Assembly (NCBI GenBank): GCA_964436955.1
Contig: CAYTFC010000025.1
Coordinates: forward strand, 1 to 32,923
Source: CAMFKD01 sp964436955
GTDB taxonomy: Bacteria > Chlamydiota > Chlamydiia > Chlamydiales > JAJFMA01
Direction: 5' to 3'
DNA length: 32,923 bases
The notes beneath the pieces are model-generated. The model saw only the letters and a list, made by a program, of their open reading frames with translations, was not told where the DNA came from and did no database searches. How positions within the stretch are numbered: position 1 is the stretch's first letter; every line of letters begins with the position of its first letter. Made by a program: the position numbers and the translations under genes. Below, one piece after another: positions 6,477-15,125 of this stretch.

Positions 6477-9338
6477 ATGCTTGACCAAGAAAAATTCGAC
6501 AAAAACATCAAGAGATGGAGCCAATTTAATCCCGAAGCGTCTCAACTCCATACTCTTACACCGAAGCGAGTCTCTTTTCATTCTAATAGCAACGGGTCTT
6601 TGAATCTCAAAACGACAATCCAGGACACTCAGCACTACTACCACTCTCTAAGCAGCCCCGAGGAAGAGGCCCGTAACTGGTTCTCTGAACTCAACTTAGA
6701 AAACATCCAGGTACTGTTTGTGCATGGCGTTGGACTTGGCTATTACTACGACGCTGTGAAGGAATGGTTGCGAGTGGGACAAGGGCACTATTTGGTCTTT
6801 TTGGAACAAGATTTGGAGGTTATCCAGCATTTATTACGAACAGCACGCGGCACCGAAATCGTGCATGACCCACAGGTTTGGCTTTACTATGTTGATCCTA
6901 GAGGTTCTATCCTCGACAAATTAGCCACCTACTTTGCGGTGAAAAATGAGTTAATGAGCTCCCTAGGTCTTTACTGTTCGGTATTTTCCCAAAGCGTTCA
7001 TCGAATGAAGGCGCGTCTTTCCTTTTATCTGGATCGCAAGCGCGGAATCATTGCGGAGTATAGCAATAGCGGAAAGATCTTCCTTTCCAGTTATTTAAGA
7101 AACGCTCTTTGTTTGCCTAAAGCGCATCAAGGCAACAATTTCTACGGCAAATTCCATGGAATACCCGCAATCATCTGCGGAGCGGGTCCCTCGTTGGCTA
7201 AAAGCCTCCCTTTGCTATCGACTTTGCGAGACCGTGCTTTAATCTTCGCTGGCGGCACCGCAATGAATGCTTTAAATACTGTGGGTTTATTACCCCATTT
7301 TGGAGTGGGCATCGATCCTAACCCCGCCCAATACACTCGTGTGATCATGAATCAAGCATTTGAAACCCCCTTTTTCTACCGCAATCGCATGTATTATAAG
7401 GCGCTTGAGCTTGTCCATGGAGAGCGCCTTTTTAGTACTGGTAGTGGGGGTCATGACATCGGACATTGGTTTGAAGAAAAACTTGGCATTGCCGGCCTTG
7501 ACCTAAGCGAGGGTTACAATGTTTTGGGATTTAGTATCGCGATTGCAGAAGCAATGGGATGCTTTCCCATCATTTTGTGCGGGCTTGATCTGGCATACAC
7601 CAACGATTTCTCCTATTGTCCAGGCATCGCCAATCATCCCTTGCACGAACGAAAGGCCTATTTCCGCACTAAGTCCGTAAGCGATGAACTGATCTCCCAT
7701 ACGGATATCTATGGTAAGCCTATTACAACGCTGTGGAAGTGGATTGCCGAAGCTGCATGGTTTTCCAGCTTTGCACAGTCCCATCCACATGCCCTTGTTG
7801 TGAATGCTACCGAGGGTGGATTAGGATTTGATGGCATTCCGAACGAATCACTACAGCATATTTCCAACGTGTTTCTTAAGCAGCAGTATGACTTTAGTGC
7901 GATCTTACATAGCGAAATTCAAAACGCGGCTATGCCTCCTGAAGTTAGTGAAGCGAATATTATTGAAATCCTAAGTGATCTTCTATCAAGTTTAGAACGC
8001 TGCTCGGGGGCATGCCAGATTTTGGAAGAAGATTTACAGAGAACGATCCATACCCTAGATAACAACAGCTCAGCTAAAACACCTATTCTGTCAAAAACTG
8101 GTGAACAGGCCTTAGACAGCCTCCAAGACGAAAGTGGCTACAAGCATCTCTTAAAAGTATTCAACGATATGCACGTCCAAATCCACAGTCGTCAACTAGA
8201 CCGACTGGAGATTGATAAGGATACTTTATCTTCTCAGGAAAGTACTTTACGCAAGGCCATGATTGCACAAGCCCGGTATCGCAGCCTTAAAAAGACTGCT
8301 AAAGAAAGTGTTGTGCTTATTGAAAAAATTTTGCAAGAGCATACGGAACGAGAGGCCCTCCTGGCTATTAAACAGGAAACCCCGGCGCCCCCACCTAATA
8401 AACCACATAGGGAGCCTTTACCCTACACAGAAGCGGTTAGTGAAAAGTATGCGGATGGCTCCATCAAATTAGTACAATTTCGCAAGGATGGACGCCTCCA
8501 CGGGCCTTCCACTTACTATTCTCCTAATGGCGCAGTTCTAGCTCAAACTTGGTTTGATAATGGTCTTCAAGAGGGAGAATCGCAGTTTTTCTATCCCAAC
8601 GGAAATATTCATAGCATTCAGCAATTCAAAAATAGCATATGGCACGGAGAGCAGCGCTTCTGGTATGCCGATGGCTCTCTTAAAACATCTATGAGATATC
8701 TTCAGGGAGAACTAGATGGCCCTGTGAGGCTCTATTATCCTAATGGGGCCCTGCAACGCGAATTACATTTTTCGCGAGGGAAACGCCACGGAATTGAACG
8801 TATGTGGAGTCTAGCAGGAACACTTATCTTGGAAGCCGAATTCGACATGGATCGCCCCTCTGGAAAAGCAAGCGAATGGCATTCCAACGGACAACTTGCT
8901 AAAGAAGTGACATATCAAAAAAATAGCCTTAAGTACACGATTGAGCAATGGAATCCTGAAGGTGAGTATATTAATCGAGCCCAACAAGGTGAACAGGATT
9001 ATTTCGATGCCGTAGCAAAGCGAACCGGCGATATTACTACCAGCCTAGGCATTATTGTAGAGCATCTAGCGCCAGGCTTTGGCGACTTTGAGACCCTCAA
9101 ACAAGGAATGGCTGGTCTACAAGACCTACAAAAGAAATTGCTCGACGAAACAGGCTTTGAAACTATCCGCAATGAGGAATCCCTCTGGAAAAATCCCGCT
9201 AATCAACGCGAAGCCCAACGCGAAATTCAACGTATGACCGAAGATTTGGCTAAGCAGATGCAAACGCTCCAAAGCACACTAGAAAATACCATGAAGCAAA
9301 TCCACGACAAAATGAAGCGCAACGATAATTCGAAATGA
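6477..9338 (+). CDS. DUF115 (MptE-like) protein with C-terminal MORN-type repeats
   Basis: 953 aa, starting at ATG 6477 with AAGAGGA six bases upstream. Residues ~225-450 form the DUF115 domain: a Rossmann-like P-A-I-I-C-G-A-G-P-S-L segment at ~228, then FAGGTAMNAL and GVGIDPNP. This family is related to 6-hydroxymethylpterin pyrophosphokinase MptE and to the Maf proteins linked to flagellin glycosylation; the real substrate here is unknown. Residues ~560-640 look helical. Residues ~655-830 contain about seven MORN-type repeats with the pattern YxxNGxxxxxxxFxxGxxHG (YPNGNIHSIQQFKNSIWHGE). The tail (850-953) is charged and helical. It has no signal peptide or membrane segment. The 3' end faces oppF across a palindromic repeat. 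Confidence 0.85.
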   Translation: MLDQEKFDKNIKRWSQFNPEASQLHTLTPKRVSFHSNSNGSLNLKTTIQDTQHYYHSLSSPEEEARNWFSELNLENIQVLFVHGVGLGYYYDAVKEWLRVGQGHYLVFLEQDLEVIQHLLRTARGTEIVHDPQVWLYYVDPRGSILDKLATYFAVKNELMSSLGLYCSVFSQSVHRMKARLSFYLDRKRGIIAEYSNSGKIFLSSYLRNALCLPKAHQGNNFYGKFHGIPAIICGAGPSLAKSLPLLSTLRDRALIFAGGTAMNALNTVGLLPHFGVGIDPNPAQYTRVIMNQAFETPFFYRNRMYYKALELVHGERLFSTGSGGHDIGHWFEEKLGIAGLDLSEGYNVLGFSIAIAEAMGCFPIILCGLDLAYTNDFSYCPGIANHPLHERKAYFRTKSVSDELISHTDIYGKPITTLWKWIAEAAWFSSFAQSHPHALVVNATEGGLGFDGIPNESLQHISNVFLKQQYDFSAILHSEIQNAAMPPEVSEANIIEILSDLLSSLERCSGACQILEEDLQRTIHTLDNNSSAKTPILSKTGEQALDSLQDESGYKHLLKVFNDMHVQIHSRQLDRLEIDKDTLSSQESTLRKAMIAQARYRSLKKTAKESVVLIEKILQEHTEREALLAIKQETPAPPPNKPHREPLPYTEAVSEKYADGSIKLVQFRKDGRLHGPSTYYSPNGAVLAQTWFDNGLQEGESQFFYPNGNIHSIQQFKNSIWHGEQRFWYADGSLKTSMRYLQGELDGPVRLYYPNGALQRELHFSRGKRHGIERMWSLAGTLILEAEFDMDRPSGKASEWHSNGQLAKEVTYQKNSLKYTIEQWNPEGEYINRAQQGEQDYFDAVAKRTGDITTSLGIIVEHLAPGFGDFETLKQGMAGLQDLQKKLLDETGFETIRNEESLWKNPANQREAQREIQRMTEDLAKQMQTLQSTLENTMKQIHDKMKRNDNSK

Positions 9339-9346
9339 TTTTTAGG

Positions 9347-9592
9347 ATTTTAACGCAAAGAGGGAATAAGAAGCGCAAAGACGCAAAGAGGATCCTGCGG
9401 ATTATAGATCAAAAAACTCTTCTAGGGAGTCTCCAGGCCTTGAGAGGCCTGAAGACCCAGTCGTATCTGAATTGTTAAATCGAGGCAATTTTTTCTGGTC
9501 TCTCAAGACCAGAAAAAGACCCCACAGCCATTATCTAGCCATAGGTCCTCCTTTGCGCCTTTGCGCTTCCTATTCCCTCTTTGCGTTAAAAT
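9347..9592. repeat. Long imperfect palindrome between convergent genes (family 1 palindromic repeat)
   Basis: Outer arms of about 48 bp at 9347-9394 and 9545-9592 are near-perfect inverted copies (ATTTTAACGCAAAGAGGGAA at the outer edge). Inside are two hairpins: 9429-9456 (stem CAGGCCT, loop TGAG) and 9490-9517 (12-bp perfect stem, loop CTCA). The two hairpins are diverged inverted copies of each other, so the whole 246 bp is an ancient palindrome. It fills the gap between the DUF115 gene and oppF, both of which run towards it. Neither strand has a classical U-tract, so it is not a standard terminator, though it may still stop or protect transcripts from both sides. Confidence 0.85.
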
Positions 9593-9610
9593 ACTTCATA
9601 CGCGCTTTGG

Positions 9611-10582
9611 CTAGGGAAGGATGCAATCGTAGTAATGATTAGGGGTAGGATGTTGCCTTGGAGGGGGTTCTGCACAAATCGGTTGTGCATAGGGACATCG
9701 TGTCCTAAATGGACATCCGCTTGGAGGATTAACGGGAGAGGGAATTTCTCCTTTAAGAATCATACGTCGAGACTTTTCATCAGGGTGATTTCGGGGAACG
9801 GCCGACAATAATGCCTGCGTGTATGGATGTCGCGGATTGGCAAACAGTTCATGTGCTGGCGCGCTTTCCATGACTTTTCCCAAATACATCACCACCACAT
9901 GATCACAGACATGCCGCACCACAGATAGGTCGTGAGCAATAAAGAGATAGCTAAATCCTAGTCTACGCTGCAAGTCTACTAACAAATTTAAGATTTGTCC
10001 CTGAACAGACACGTCCAAAGCCGATACTGCTTCATCGCAAATCACAAGCTTCGGCTCCAGCGCTATCGCCCGTCCAATACAAATACGCTGCAGCTGTCCA
10101 CCCGAGAATTCATGAGGATACCTCTCCATGGCTTCTGGAGCTAAACCCACTTGGTCCAAAATGAGTGCTACACGATCTGCCAATGCATCAGGATCCGTAA
10201 TGATGCCATGATAGCGAAGACCTTCTCCAATGCTTGTACCAACGGTTTTACGAGGATTAAGTGACACTTGAGGGTCCTGAAAGACCATCTGCATCTCTCT
10301 TCGCAATTGCTTAATCTCTGCAGGCTTCTTAAAGGCTATATCCTGGCCCCGATACAAAATCTGTCCACTGGTGGGCTCTAATAAACGTATAGATAGCCTT
10401 GCAGCAGTGCTTTTTCCGCATCCAGATTCTCCAACCAAACCAACAATTTTGCCTTGTGGTACCGAAAAATCAATTCCATCAACAGCTTTTACCCAACCAA
10501 CGGTACGTTTAAACACGCCAGCTTGAATAGGAAAATGCTTCTTCAGGTCTCGCACTTCTAGCAAGGGTACATCATCTGTCAT
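9611..10582 (-). CDS. oppF: Oligopeptide/dipeptide ABC transporter ATP-binding protein OppF
   Basis: 323 aa, the usual OppF length. Walker A GESGCGKST is near residue 53, the ABC signature reads FSGGQLQRICIGRA, and the Walker B region LVICDEAVSALD has DEA where DEP is more common. The C-terminal oligo_HPY extension carries the four-cysteine pattern GCPFRTRCPYAQPIC. With OppD it forms the cytoplasmic ATPase pair that powers peptide import through OppB/OppC. Its ATG at 10582 lies inside the 3' end of oppD (11-bp overlap), so the pair is translationally coupled. Whether the substrate is oligo- or dipeptide cannot be told from the sequence. Confidence 0.93.
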   Translation of the reverse strand: MTDDVPLLEVRDLKKHFPIQAGVFKRTVGWVKAVDGIDFSVPQGKIVGLVGESGCGKSTAARLSIRLLEPTSGQILYRGQDIAFKKPAEIKQLRREMQMVFQDPQVSLNPRKTVGTSIGEGLRYHGIITDPDALADRVALILDQVGLAPEAMERYPHEFSGGQLQRICIGRAIALEPKLVICDEAVSALDVSVQGQILNLLVDLQRRLGFSYLFIAHDLSVVRHVCDHVVVMYLGKVMESAPAHELFANPRHPYTQALLSAVPRNHPDEKSRRMILKGEIPSPVNPPSGCPFRTRCPYAQPICAEPPPRQHPTPNHYYDCILP

Positions 10583-11576
10583 GTGTTGATGACTCCTGCG
10601 CTAGATTTGGGTCCAATAACCAACATTTGGTAATGTGATCATCGCCTTTGCCAGTAAAGTTGGGGACTTCACCATGGCGACAAATGTCCATGACATACGG
10701 ACAGCGAGTATGAAAACGACATCCTGCTGGATAGCGTCTCAATGGAGGAACACTTCCTTTAATTGGATGTAGATCTCCTTTAAGAGTTTCTAATGTCGGC
10801 CTTGAGGCAAATAGACCCTGCGTATAGGGATGCTCGCAATGATCAAATAGAGTACACACATCTGCGCGTTCTACTCCTTGTGATGCATACATGACGATTA
10901 CTTCATCGGCCATTTCCGCCACTACACCCATATCATGCGTAATCAGGAGCAATGCCATTCCACGTTCCTTCTGCAAATTGCGGATGAGGTCCAGAACCTG
11001 CGCTTGCACAGTAACATCAAGCGCTGTTGTAGGTTCATCGGCAATAAGGATGTCTGGCTGACACATAAGGGCCATAGCAATTATAACCCTTTGTCGCATA
11101 CCCCCAGAGAGCTGGTGAGGATAGTCCGTCACGCGTTGCGCAGGATTCGGAATACCCACCGAGGCCAAAGCATCAATAGCACGATTCATCGCCGCGTCAC
11201 CAAATAGATTTAAGTGAAGCTCCGCGACCTCTACTAGCTGATCTCCAATGGTATAGACAGGATTGAGCGCGCTGGTTGGGTCCTGAAAAATCATGGCGAT
11301 ACGCGCACCGCGGATCTTGCGCATCTCATATTCGGAAATCAGGAGAAGGTTTTCGCCGCGATAGAGGATCTGGCCTTCCGACGCAAGGGCAGGAGGTTGT
11401 GGCAATATGCGCAAAATCGAAAGCGCGGTCATAGACTTACCACAACCCGACTCACCAACCAATGCTAAGGTACGTCCAGAATACAGATTAAAGGATAGGC
11501 GATCGACAACGCTATAAGCGCTTTCGCCGATTTGTAGACGGGTCGTTAAATCTCGAACTTCCAAAATAGGCTGCAT
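10572..11576 (-). CDS. oppD: Oligopeptide/dipeptide ABC transporter ATP-binding protein OppD
   Basis: 334 aa. Walker A GESGCGKSM is near residue 40, the signature is LSGGMRQRVIIAMAL, Walker B is DILIADEPTTALD, the switch histidine is in LLLITHDMGVVAEMAD, and the C-terminal oligo_HPY cysteines are in GCRFHTRCPYVMDIC. It is the first gene of the two-gene unit oppD-oppF on the minus strand. The permease and binding-protein genes lie more than 8 kb away at 19792-25117, on the other side of an accessory island, although all are on the same strand. TATGAT sits 6 nt before the ATG and no Shine-Dalgarno is visible, so the transcript may be leaderless. Confidence 0.93.
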   Translation of the reverse strand: MQPILEVRDLTTRLQIGESAYSVVDRLSFNLYSGRTLALVGESGCGKSMTALSILRILPQPPALASEGQILYRGENLLLISEYEMRKIRGARIAMIFQDPTSALNPVYTIGDQLVEVAELHLNLFGDAAMNRAIDALASVGIPNPAQRVTDYPHQLSGGMRQRVIIAMALMCQPDILIADEPTTALDVTVQAQVLDLIRNLQKERGMALLLITHDMGVVAEMADEVIVMYASQGVERADVCTLFDHCEHPYTQGLFASRPTLETLKGDLHPIKGSVPPLRRYPAGCRFHTRCPYVMDICRHGEVPNFTGKGDDHITKCWLLDPNLAQESSTHDR

Positions 11577-11582
11577 ATCGCT

Positions 11583-11588
11583 ATCATA
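11583..11588 (-). promoter_or_regulatory. -10-like hexamer TATGAT 6 nt before oppD
   Basis: TATGAT on the minus strand ends exactly 6 nt before the oppD ATG, the same geometry as at the ankyrin and solute-binding-protein genes. It has no TGn extension and only a weak -35. Confidence 0.3.
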
Positions 11589-11680
11589 CGAATTTATTCA
11601 GAAAAAACCTACATCGTTTATGCAATCACGTGTTACATAGATCTCAAACCTTGCATAATGCAGGTAATGCTGATATGAGT

Positions 11681-11709
11681 TTGAGTATGAGACATAAATC
11701 ACATATTTA
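11681..11709 (+). promoter_or_regulatory. Sigma-70-type promoter candidate for the low-complexity protein gene
   Basis: TTGAGT (11681-11686), a 17-bp spacer and TATTTA (11704-11709) lie about 95 bp upstream of the ATG at 11805. The rest of the 228-bp gap 11577-11804 is AT-rich and shows nothing else I can name. Confidence 0.3.
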
Positions 11710-11804
11710 TAACATTACCACTATCATTATCTAAACCGCTGATATTTAAGCTTAACACCGGCATTTTTAGCTTTCTCAAACACAATAACTCCTTGGAGGT
11801 TATT

Positions 11805-12773
11805 ATGGTTACGAGAGGAAATAGCTCAAACAGAGGCAACTCAAGTAGATCGAACAACTCTAGTCGCTCCAATGCCAATTCTAACCGCACTAACCCAACA
11901 AATTCCCGCCGTACCACCGCCAACTCTAGCCGCACCACGGCTAAAAGAACCTCACTTCAAGAAAGTGGCCGTATGACACGGTCTGAAGCTGGACGCAAAG
12001 GTGCAGAAGCTCGTTGGGGCACCGCCCAAGAACAATCTAACAGCAAAGGCCGTTCAAACTCGGCAAATACCCGCTCGAATATGGGAAGAACAACGGGAAG
12101 CAGCAGAGGCCGCGCGACTTCGGTCAACTCGGGTTACGCAACGTTAGGCAACTCACGATCGACCGATAATTCGCGATCAAATACCAGCGCAAGAGGACAG
12201 TCACTAGCTAGAAATGCCAGTGGAAAGGTCACTAGCCAAGGCTCGAGAGCCAGGGGTTTCAATGGCTCCTCCTCGCGCGGAACAACATCCCAAGACACGC
12301 GAGACTTTAGAGACTATAGAGATTACAATGAAGGTGACTCAAGACGCCGTCAAAGCGAACAGCAAGGTTTTGGCAGAAGCCAAAGCAAAAGCCGTGCATT
12401 ATCTTCTCAAGGCAGCAATGACCGCAATGAACGAGGTCAGTTCACCAGCCAAAGTGGACGCAGTGGCAATAGTCGAAACCCATCTACTCAAGGAAGAAGT
12501 CGGCCACAGTCACCCCATTACGGCTATGGTGGATTTGAAGACGATCGTCGCTATCGTGAACAAAGCAATCATTATGGTAGCCAAGCCCGCGGTAGTGATC
12601 GGTACGGTACCTTCGAAGATGAAGATGAAGAATTTGAAGAAGACACAACAACTTACGGACGAGGTCAAGGGACTTATGGCCACGACTTTGACGATGACTT
12701 TGAAGAGGGGTTTGATGAAGATGAAGAAGAGAGCTATCAACCTCAGCAACGTCGCACAGTTCGTTCCCGCTAG
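11805..12773 (+). CDS. Low-complexity, intrinsically disordered Ser/Asn/Arg/Gly-rich protein with acidic tail
   Basis: 322 aa from ATG 11805, chosen over an in-frame TTG at 11793 because GGAGG (11795-11799) lies 5 nt before this ATG. The N-terminal ~60 residues are almost only N, S, R, G and T. A single folded-looking motif, RMTRSEAGRKGAEARW, resembles the KGG-type (YciG-like) motif of stress and DNA-associated proteins. Residues ~80-250 are S/R/G/Q-rich and basic; the C-terminal ~70 are strongly acidic (EDEDEEFEED, DDDFEEGFDEDEEE) with aromatic residues, ending QPQQRRTVRSR. The charge layout suggests a nucleic-acid-binding or condensate-forming protein; that is inference. It stands alone and is followed by a hairpin. 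Confidence 0.8.
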   Translation: MVTRGNSSNRGNSSRSNNSSRSNANSNRTNPTNSRRTTANSSRTTAKRTSLQESGRMTRSEAGRKGAEARWGTAQEQSNSKGRSNSANTRSNMGRTTGSSRGRATSVNSGYATLGNSRSTDNSRSNTSARGQSLARNASGKVTSQGSRARGFNGSSSRGTTSQDTRDFRDYRDYNEGDSRRRQSEQQGFGRSQSKSRALSSQGSNDRNERGQFTSQSGRSGNSRNPSTQGRSRPQSPHYGYGGFEDDRRYREQSNHYGSQARGSDRYGTFEDEDEEFEEDTTTYGRGQGTYGHDFDDDFEEGFDEDEEESYQPQQRRTVRSR

Positions 12774-12789
12774 TCGGTAATGAGCCGTG

Positions 12790-12832
12790 GCTGGTGGCTA
12801 TTCGCCGCCAGCTATCCTATTGTCCTGTTTTT
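12790..12832 (+). terminator. Hairpin after the low-complexity gene, weak terminator
   Basis: A 9-bp stem (12790-12798 with 12804-12812, one G-U pair, loop TATTC) starts 16 bp after the stop codon. A short T run follows only about 15 nt later, so termination is possible but atypical. Confidence 0.4.
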
Positions 12833-12840
12833 CTTCCTAA

Positions 12841-12862
12841 CTTTAAGTTGACAGCATTGGGT
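12841..12862 (+). repeat. Border repeat, left copy before paralog A
   Basis: 22 bp beginning CTTTAAGTTGACAGCATTGG. It is the reverse complement of part of the 36-bp repeat at 15090-15125 and 32871-32906, and matches 15221-15242 directly. Together with 15105-15125 it brackets paralog A in inverted orientation. It looks like an insertion-sequence end, but no transposase is in the window. Confidence 0.8.
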
Positions 12863-12902
12863 CACGATGCAATCTCACCTCGCTTTCATCTCGTCTATTT
12901 CA

Positions 12903-12908
12903 TATAAT
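12903..12908 (+). promoter_or_regulatory. -10 box (TATAAT) upstream of paralog A
   Basis: A perfect TATAAT lies 30 bp before the ATG. The block TCGCTTTCAT begins 23 bp upstream of it, and the same block and spacing recur before paralog B (TATAGT at 15360), so the promoter was duplicated with the gene. Confidence 0.5.
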
Positions 12909-12938
12909 CCCCGCAATTTTCAAATGCGGAGTAAAACA

Positions 12939-15092
12939 ATGTTCGGAATGTCCCCTGTGGTACCAGATACCTCGTTTAATAATGCATCTGCGCAGCCACC
13001 TCTTTCTAGCACACCGCATAGTTACGAGGCCTTGATTGGACCTCCTCTCCCTTCCACAACACAAGCTTTGCCCTCCTACACGGCACAACAACTTTCAGCA
13101 TCACAATTTTCGTCAAAGCCGTACTTTCCAAAATATGACCTTAGAATTGAAGTCGTGCATAAGATTCCAATTTTGCTCACCAATATTCTTCCTATGGCCG
13201 TAAAATCAATAATACAAGCTTCTCTTGACAGGTGGAGCGATAGTCAACGTTGTCAAATTCCCATGATAAAATGTGTTACCCCAAATAAATCATTCACAAT
13301 CTACAACTCTTATGCAGCACATTGGTGGCACTATTCACAAGTTAACCTACAGCAAAACACCCTTCAATCCATCATAGATATCTTAACCACCCATATGCAC
13401 CACAAGCCTGGTCTTATGGACTTAATGAAATTGCAATATGAGTACCCAGAACCACCTATCGAACTAACATTAATAAATTTTATTTTCGCTTTTCTCCCAC
13501 AAAATGACAATCTTATCTCCAGCGCTAAACAGCTCTTAGCGAACGTCACCAACAAATACGGCACTCAGTCAATCGTATCAACAACACAAAATACGCTTGA
13601 GAACGCTCTTCGACGCGCTATGAGTTCAACTACTGACTTTGAACATTTCAAGACCTTGGTATGCTCCAGTAATTCTATTCTTTGCCAGACGCCATTTCTC
13701 CAAGAGCCATGGATGCAATATCTCATCAAGTTCGTGCTGTCAACAGAATTATCGAACCATCCTAGCAGCATCCAAGTAACCTATCAAAGAAAAATCTCGC
13801 TTAACCAAATGCCGCTTTTAATAAAAAGACTCTTTCTATTAGTACAGGCTGCACGCATGTCCTGTGAAAATCCGCAGATACCAACAAAAGATGTTCAAGG
13901 ATGGCTCGTACAAGCTATTGAATTTCTTAGTCCAGATGCGGATGTGCTAAGAAAACAATACCAGGTGAGCGGCGATGGAGCGTCTTCCAAAAACGATACA
14001 ACTACCCTAGAAAAACTTATTCAAAGCATGTCCACTTCGGTTAATGAATTCCCCTTGTATATAAAGCTAAATATACCTCCTCTACCAACGTACGAAGCCC
14101 TCCAAAAAGGCATTATAGGCTGTAAACAAAACTCAAATCTTCAGAACTCTATAGTCCAAGTCCCTAACATAAATCCAAATTCAAGCCCCCACCAGATTGT
14201 CTACGCACTCAGCCAGTGGTTTGAGGCTATTAAATCAACCACTTCATGGGGTGGAAAAGGCTTTTGGGGTCCCCAGGGCACATGTGTTGAGGTTAACCAC
14301 CCACTGCTATTTCTTTGGATGCATTTTACATGGGCAAAGCCAAATCTTGGTGTTCAAACAGAGCTCATCAAGCTAGCAAACCTGTATGGACAGGAGGAAC
14401 AGGTATCGATTGATTTGGGGATAACAAAAGCCAGTGTCCCATTAGGTTGGGCACTATTTTATGGCCTACCTGAGTACATATTACGCACACCTGCATCGCT
14501 AAAAGTGGCTCGAGAACTACTCGAAAACCACCCATTATCGCCCCATAGAATTTCATCTATTTCAAACAGCAATATTCCAATTTTAATTTCTATTAATGAC
14601 TCCCTAACAAATTTGCCATTTGTTCTTAAAACTCTTCAGGAACAATTAGCAAATGTTTTTGTTCTTGATCGCCAGTCAAATCTATCACTTGTTCACAGTG
14701 ATTTTTACCTTCAAGCCTGGAGTGCTAATCTCCATCATCTATCACCTCTCTCTCAGGATCCTTTTGCGCGGGTCCTTTTTAATGTACTCAAAAAGCCATT
14801 CGAAAGAGGGATGTGTTTAGACGATAGAATCTTCTGGTTTATTACCAATTTATATGCAGAAGCGGGAATGCAACTAAACGATGGGACTCTTTTAAACCGC
14901 TTTGGGTCCAAACAAGAGCTAGCAAATCATTTTAAGTCTTGGGTACTGAACGTAGTAAAAACTCTCTCTGACCACAGTACAATGAGGTACATCTCTGAGG
15001 GGGATCCCCTTTTACAACTCTGTGAAAATTGGCTTGTTTTTGATGGAAAGAGCCCGGTGCAAAATTACATTTTTCAAAAGCATCAACCATAG
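12939..15092 (+). CDS. Protein of unknown function, paralog A of a tandem pair
   Basis: 717 aa from ATG 12939 (MFGMSPVV). This start is chosen because GGAG lies 7 nt upstream and paralog B has the same start (MFGM) and spacing; an upstream in-frame ATG at 12867 would run through the promoter. The first ~80 residues are rich in S, P, T and Q, which could hold a type III secretion signal (inference). Blocks shared with paralog B are HWWHYSQVN at residue 128, TTSWGGKGFWGP at about 434 followed by VEVNHPLLFLWMHF, VPLGWALFYGLPEYIL, SPLSQDPFARVLFNVLKK, and the C-terminal WLVFDGKSPVQNYI. No transmembrane segment or known domain is recognised. The gene sits between inverted border repeats. Confidence 0.85.
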   Translation: MFGMSPVVPDTSFNNASAQPPLSSTPHSYEALIGPPLPSTTQALPSYTAQQLSASQFSSKPYFPKYDLRIEVVHKIPILLTNILPMAVKSIIQASLDRWSDSQRCQIPMIKCVTPNKSFTIYNSYAAHWWHYSQVNLQQNTLQSIIDILTTHMHHKPGLMDLMKLQYEYPEPPIELTLINFIFAFLPQNDNLISSAKQLLANVTNKYGTQSIVSTTQNTLENALRRAMSSTTDFEHFKTLVCSSNSILCQTPFLQEPWMQYLIKFVLSTELSNHPSSIQVTYQRKISLNQMPLLIKRLFLLVQAARMSCENPQIPTKDVQGWLVQAIEFLSPDADVLRKQYQVSGDGASSKNDTTTLEKLIQSMSTSVNEFPLYIKLNIPPLPTYEALQKGIIGCKQNSNLQNSIVQVPNINPNSSPHQIVYALSQWFEAIKSTTSWGGKGFWGPQGTCVEVNHPLLFLWMHFTWAKPNLGVQTELIKLANLYGQEEQVSIDLGITKASVPLGWALFYGLPEYILRTPASLKVARELLENHPLSPHRISSISNSNIPILISINDSLTNLPFVLKTLQEQLANVFVLDRQSNLSLVHSDFYLQAWSANLHHLSPLSQDPFARVLFNVLKKPFERGMCLDDRIFWFITNLYAEAGMQLNDGTLLNRFGSKQELANHFKSWVLNVVKTLSDHSTMRYISEGDPLLQLCENWLVFDGKSPVQNYIFQKHQP

Positions 15093-15125
15093 ACCCTGAT
15101 TGCTACCCAATGCTGTCAACTTAAA
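15090..15125 (+). repeat. Border repeat, 36-bp copy after paralog A
   Basis: 36 bp starting at the paralog A stop codon (TAGACCCTGATTGCTACCCA...) and identical to 32871-32906. Its last 21 bp are the inverted match of the copy at 12841. A and the window-end gene therefore share the same right border. Confidence 0.85.

Noticed and set aside
6410..6511. N-terminal extension of the ankyrin protein to 6511
   Set aside because: It would overlap the start of the divergent DUF115 gene and translate through the shared control region; the ATG at 6409 with the -10 geometry is more plausible.
9490..9517. 12-bp hairpin as a classical rho-independent terminator
   Set aside because: The T run is on the 5' side and the A run on the 3' side of the stem on both strands, so no U-tract follows the hairpin in either direction.
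12214..12780. 188-aa open frame overlapping the low-complexity gene in another frame
   Set aside because: The biased codon composition of the real gene keeps the other frame open by chance; no ribosome binding site, and the product is an irregular A/V/K/M-rich sequence.
12848..12853. TTGACA inside the border repeat as an outward -35 driving paralog A
   Set aside because: No acceptable -10 lies 16-19 bp downstream here or at the equivalent site before paralog B; the TATAAT is 49 bp further on.
12867..12938. Upstream ATG for paralog A (and likewise 15366 for paralog B)
   Set aside because: The extensions run through the -10 region, differ between the two paralogs, and lack a Shine-Dalgarno, while MFGM with GGAG 7 nt upstream is shared by both.
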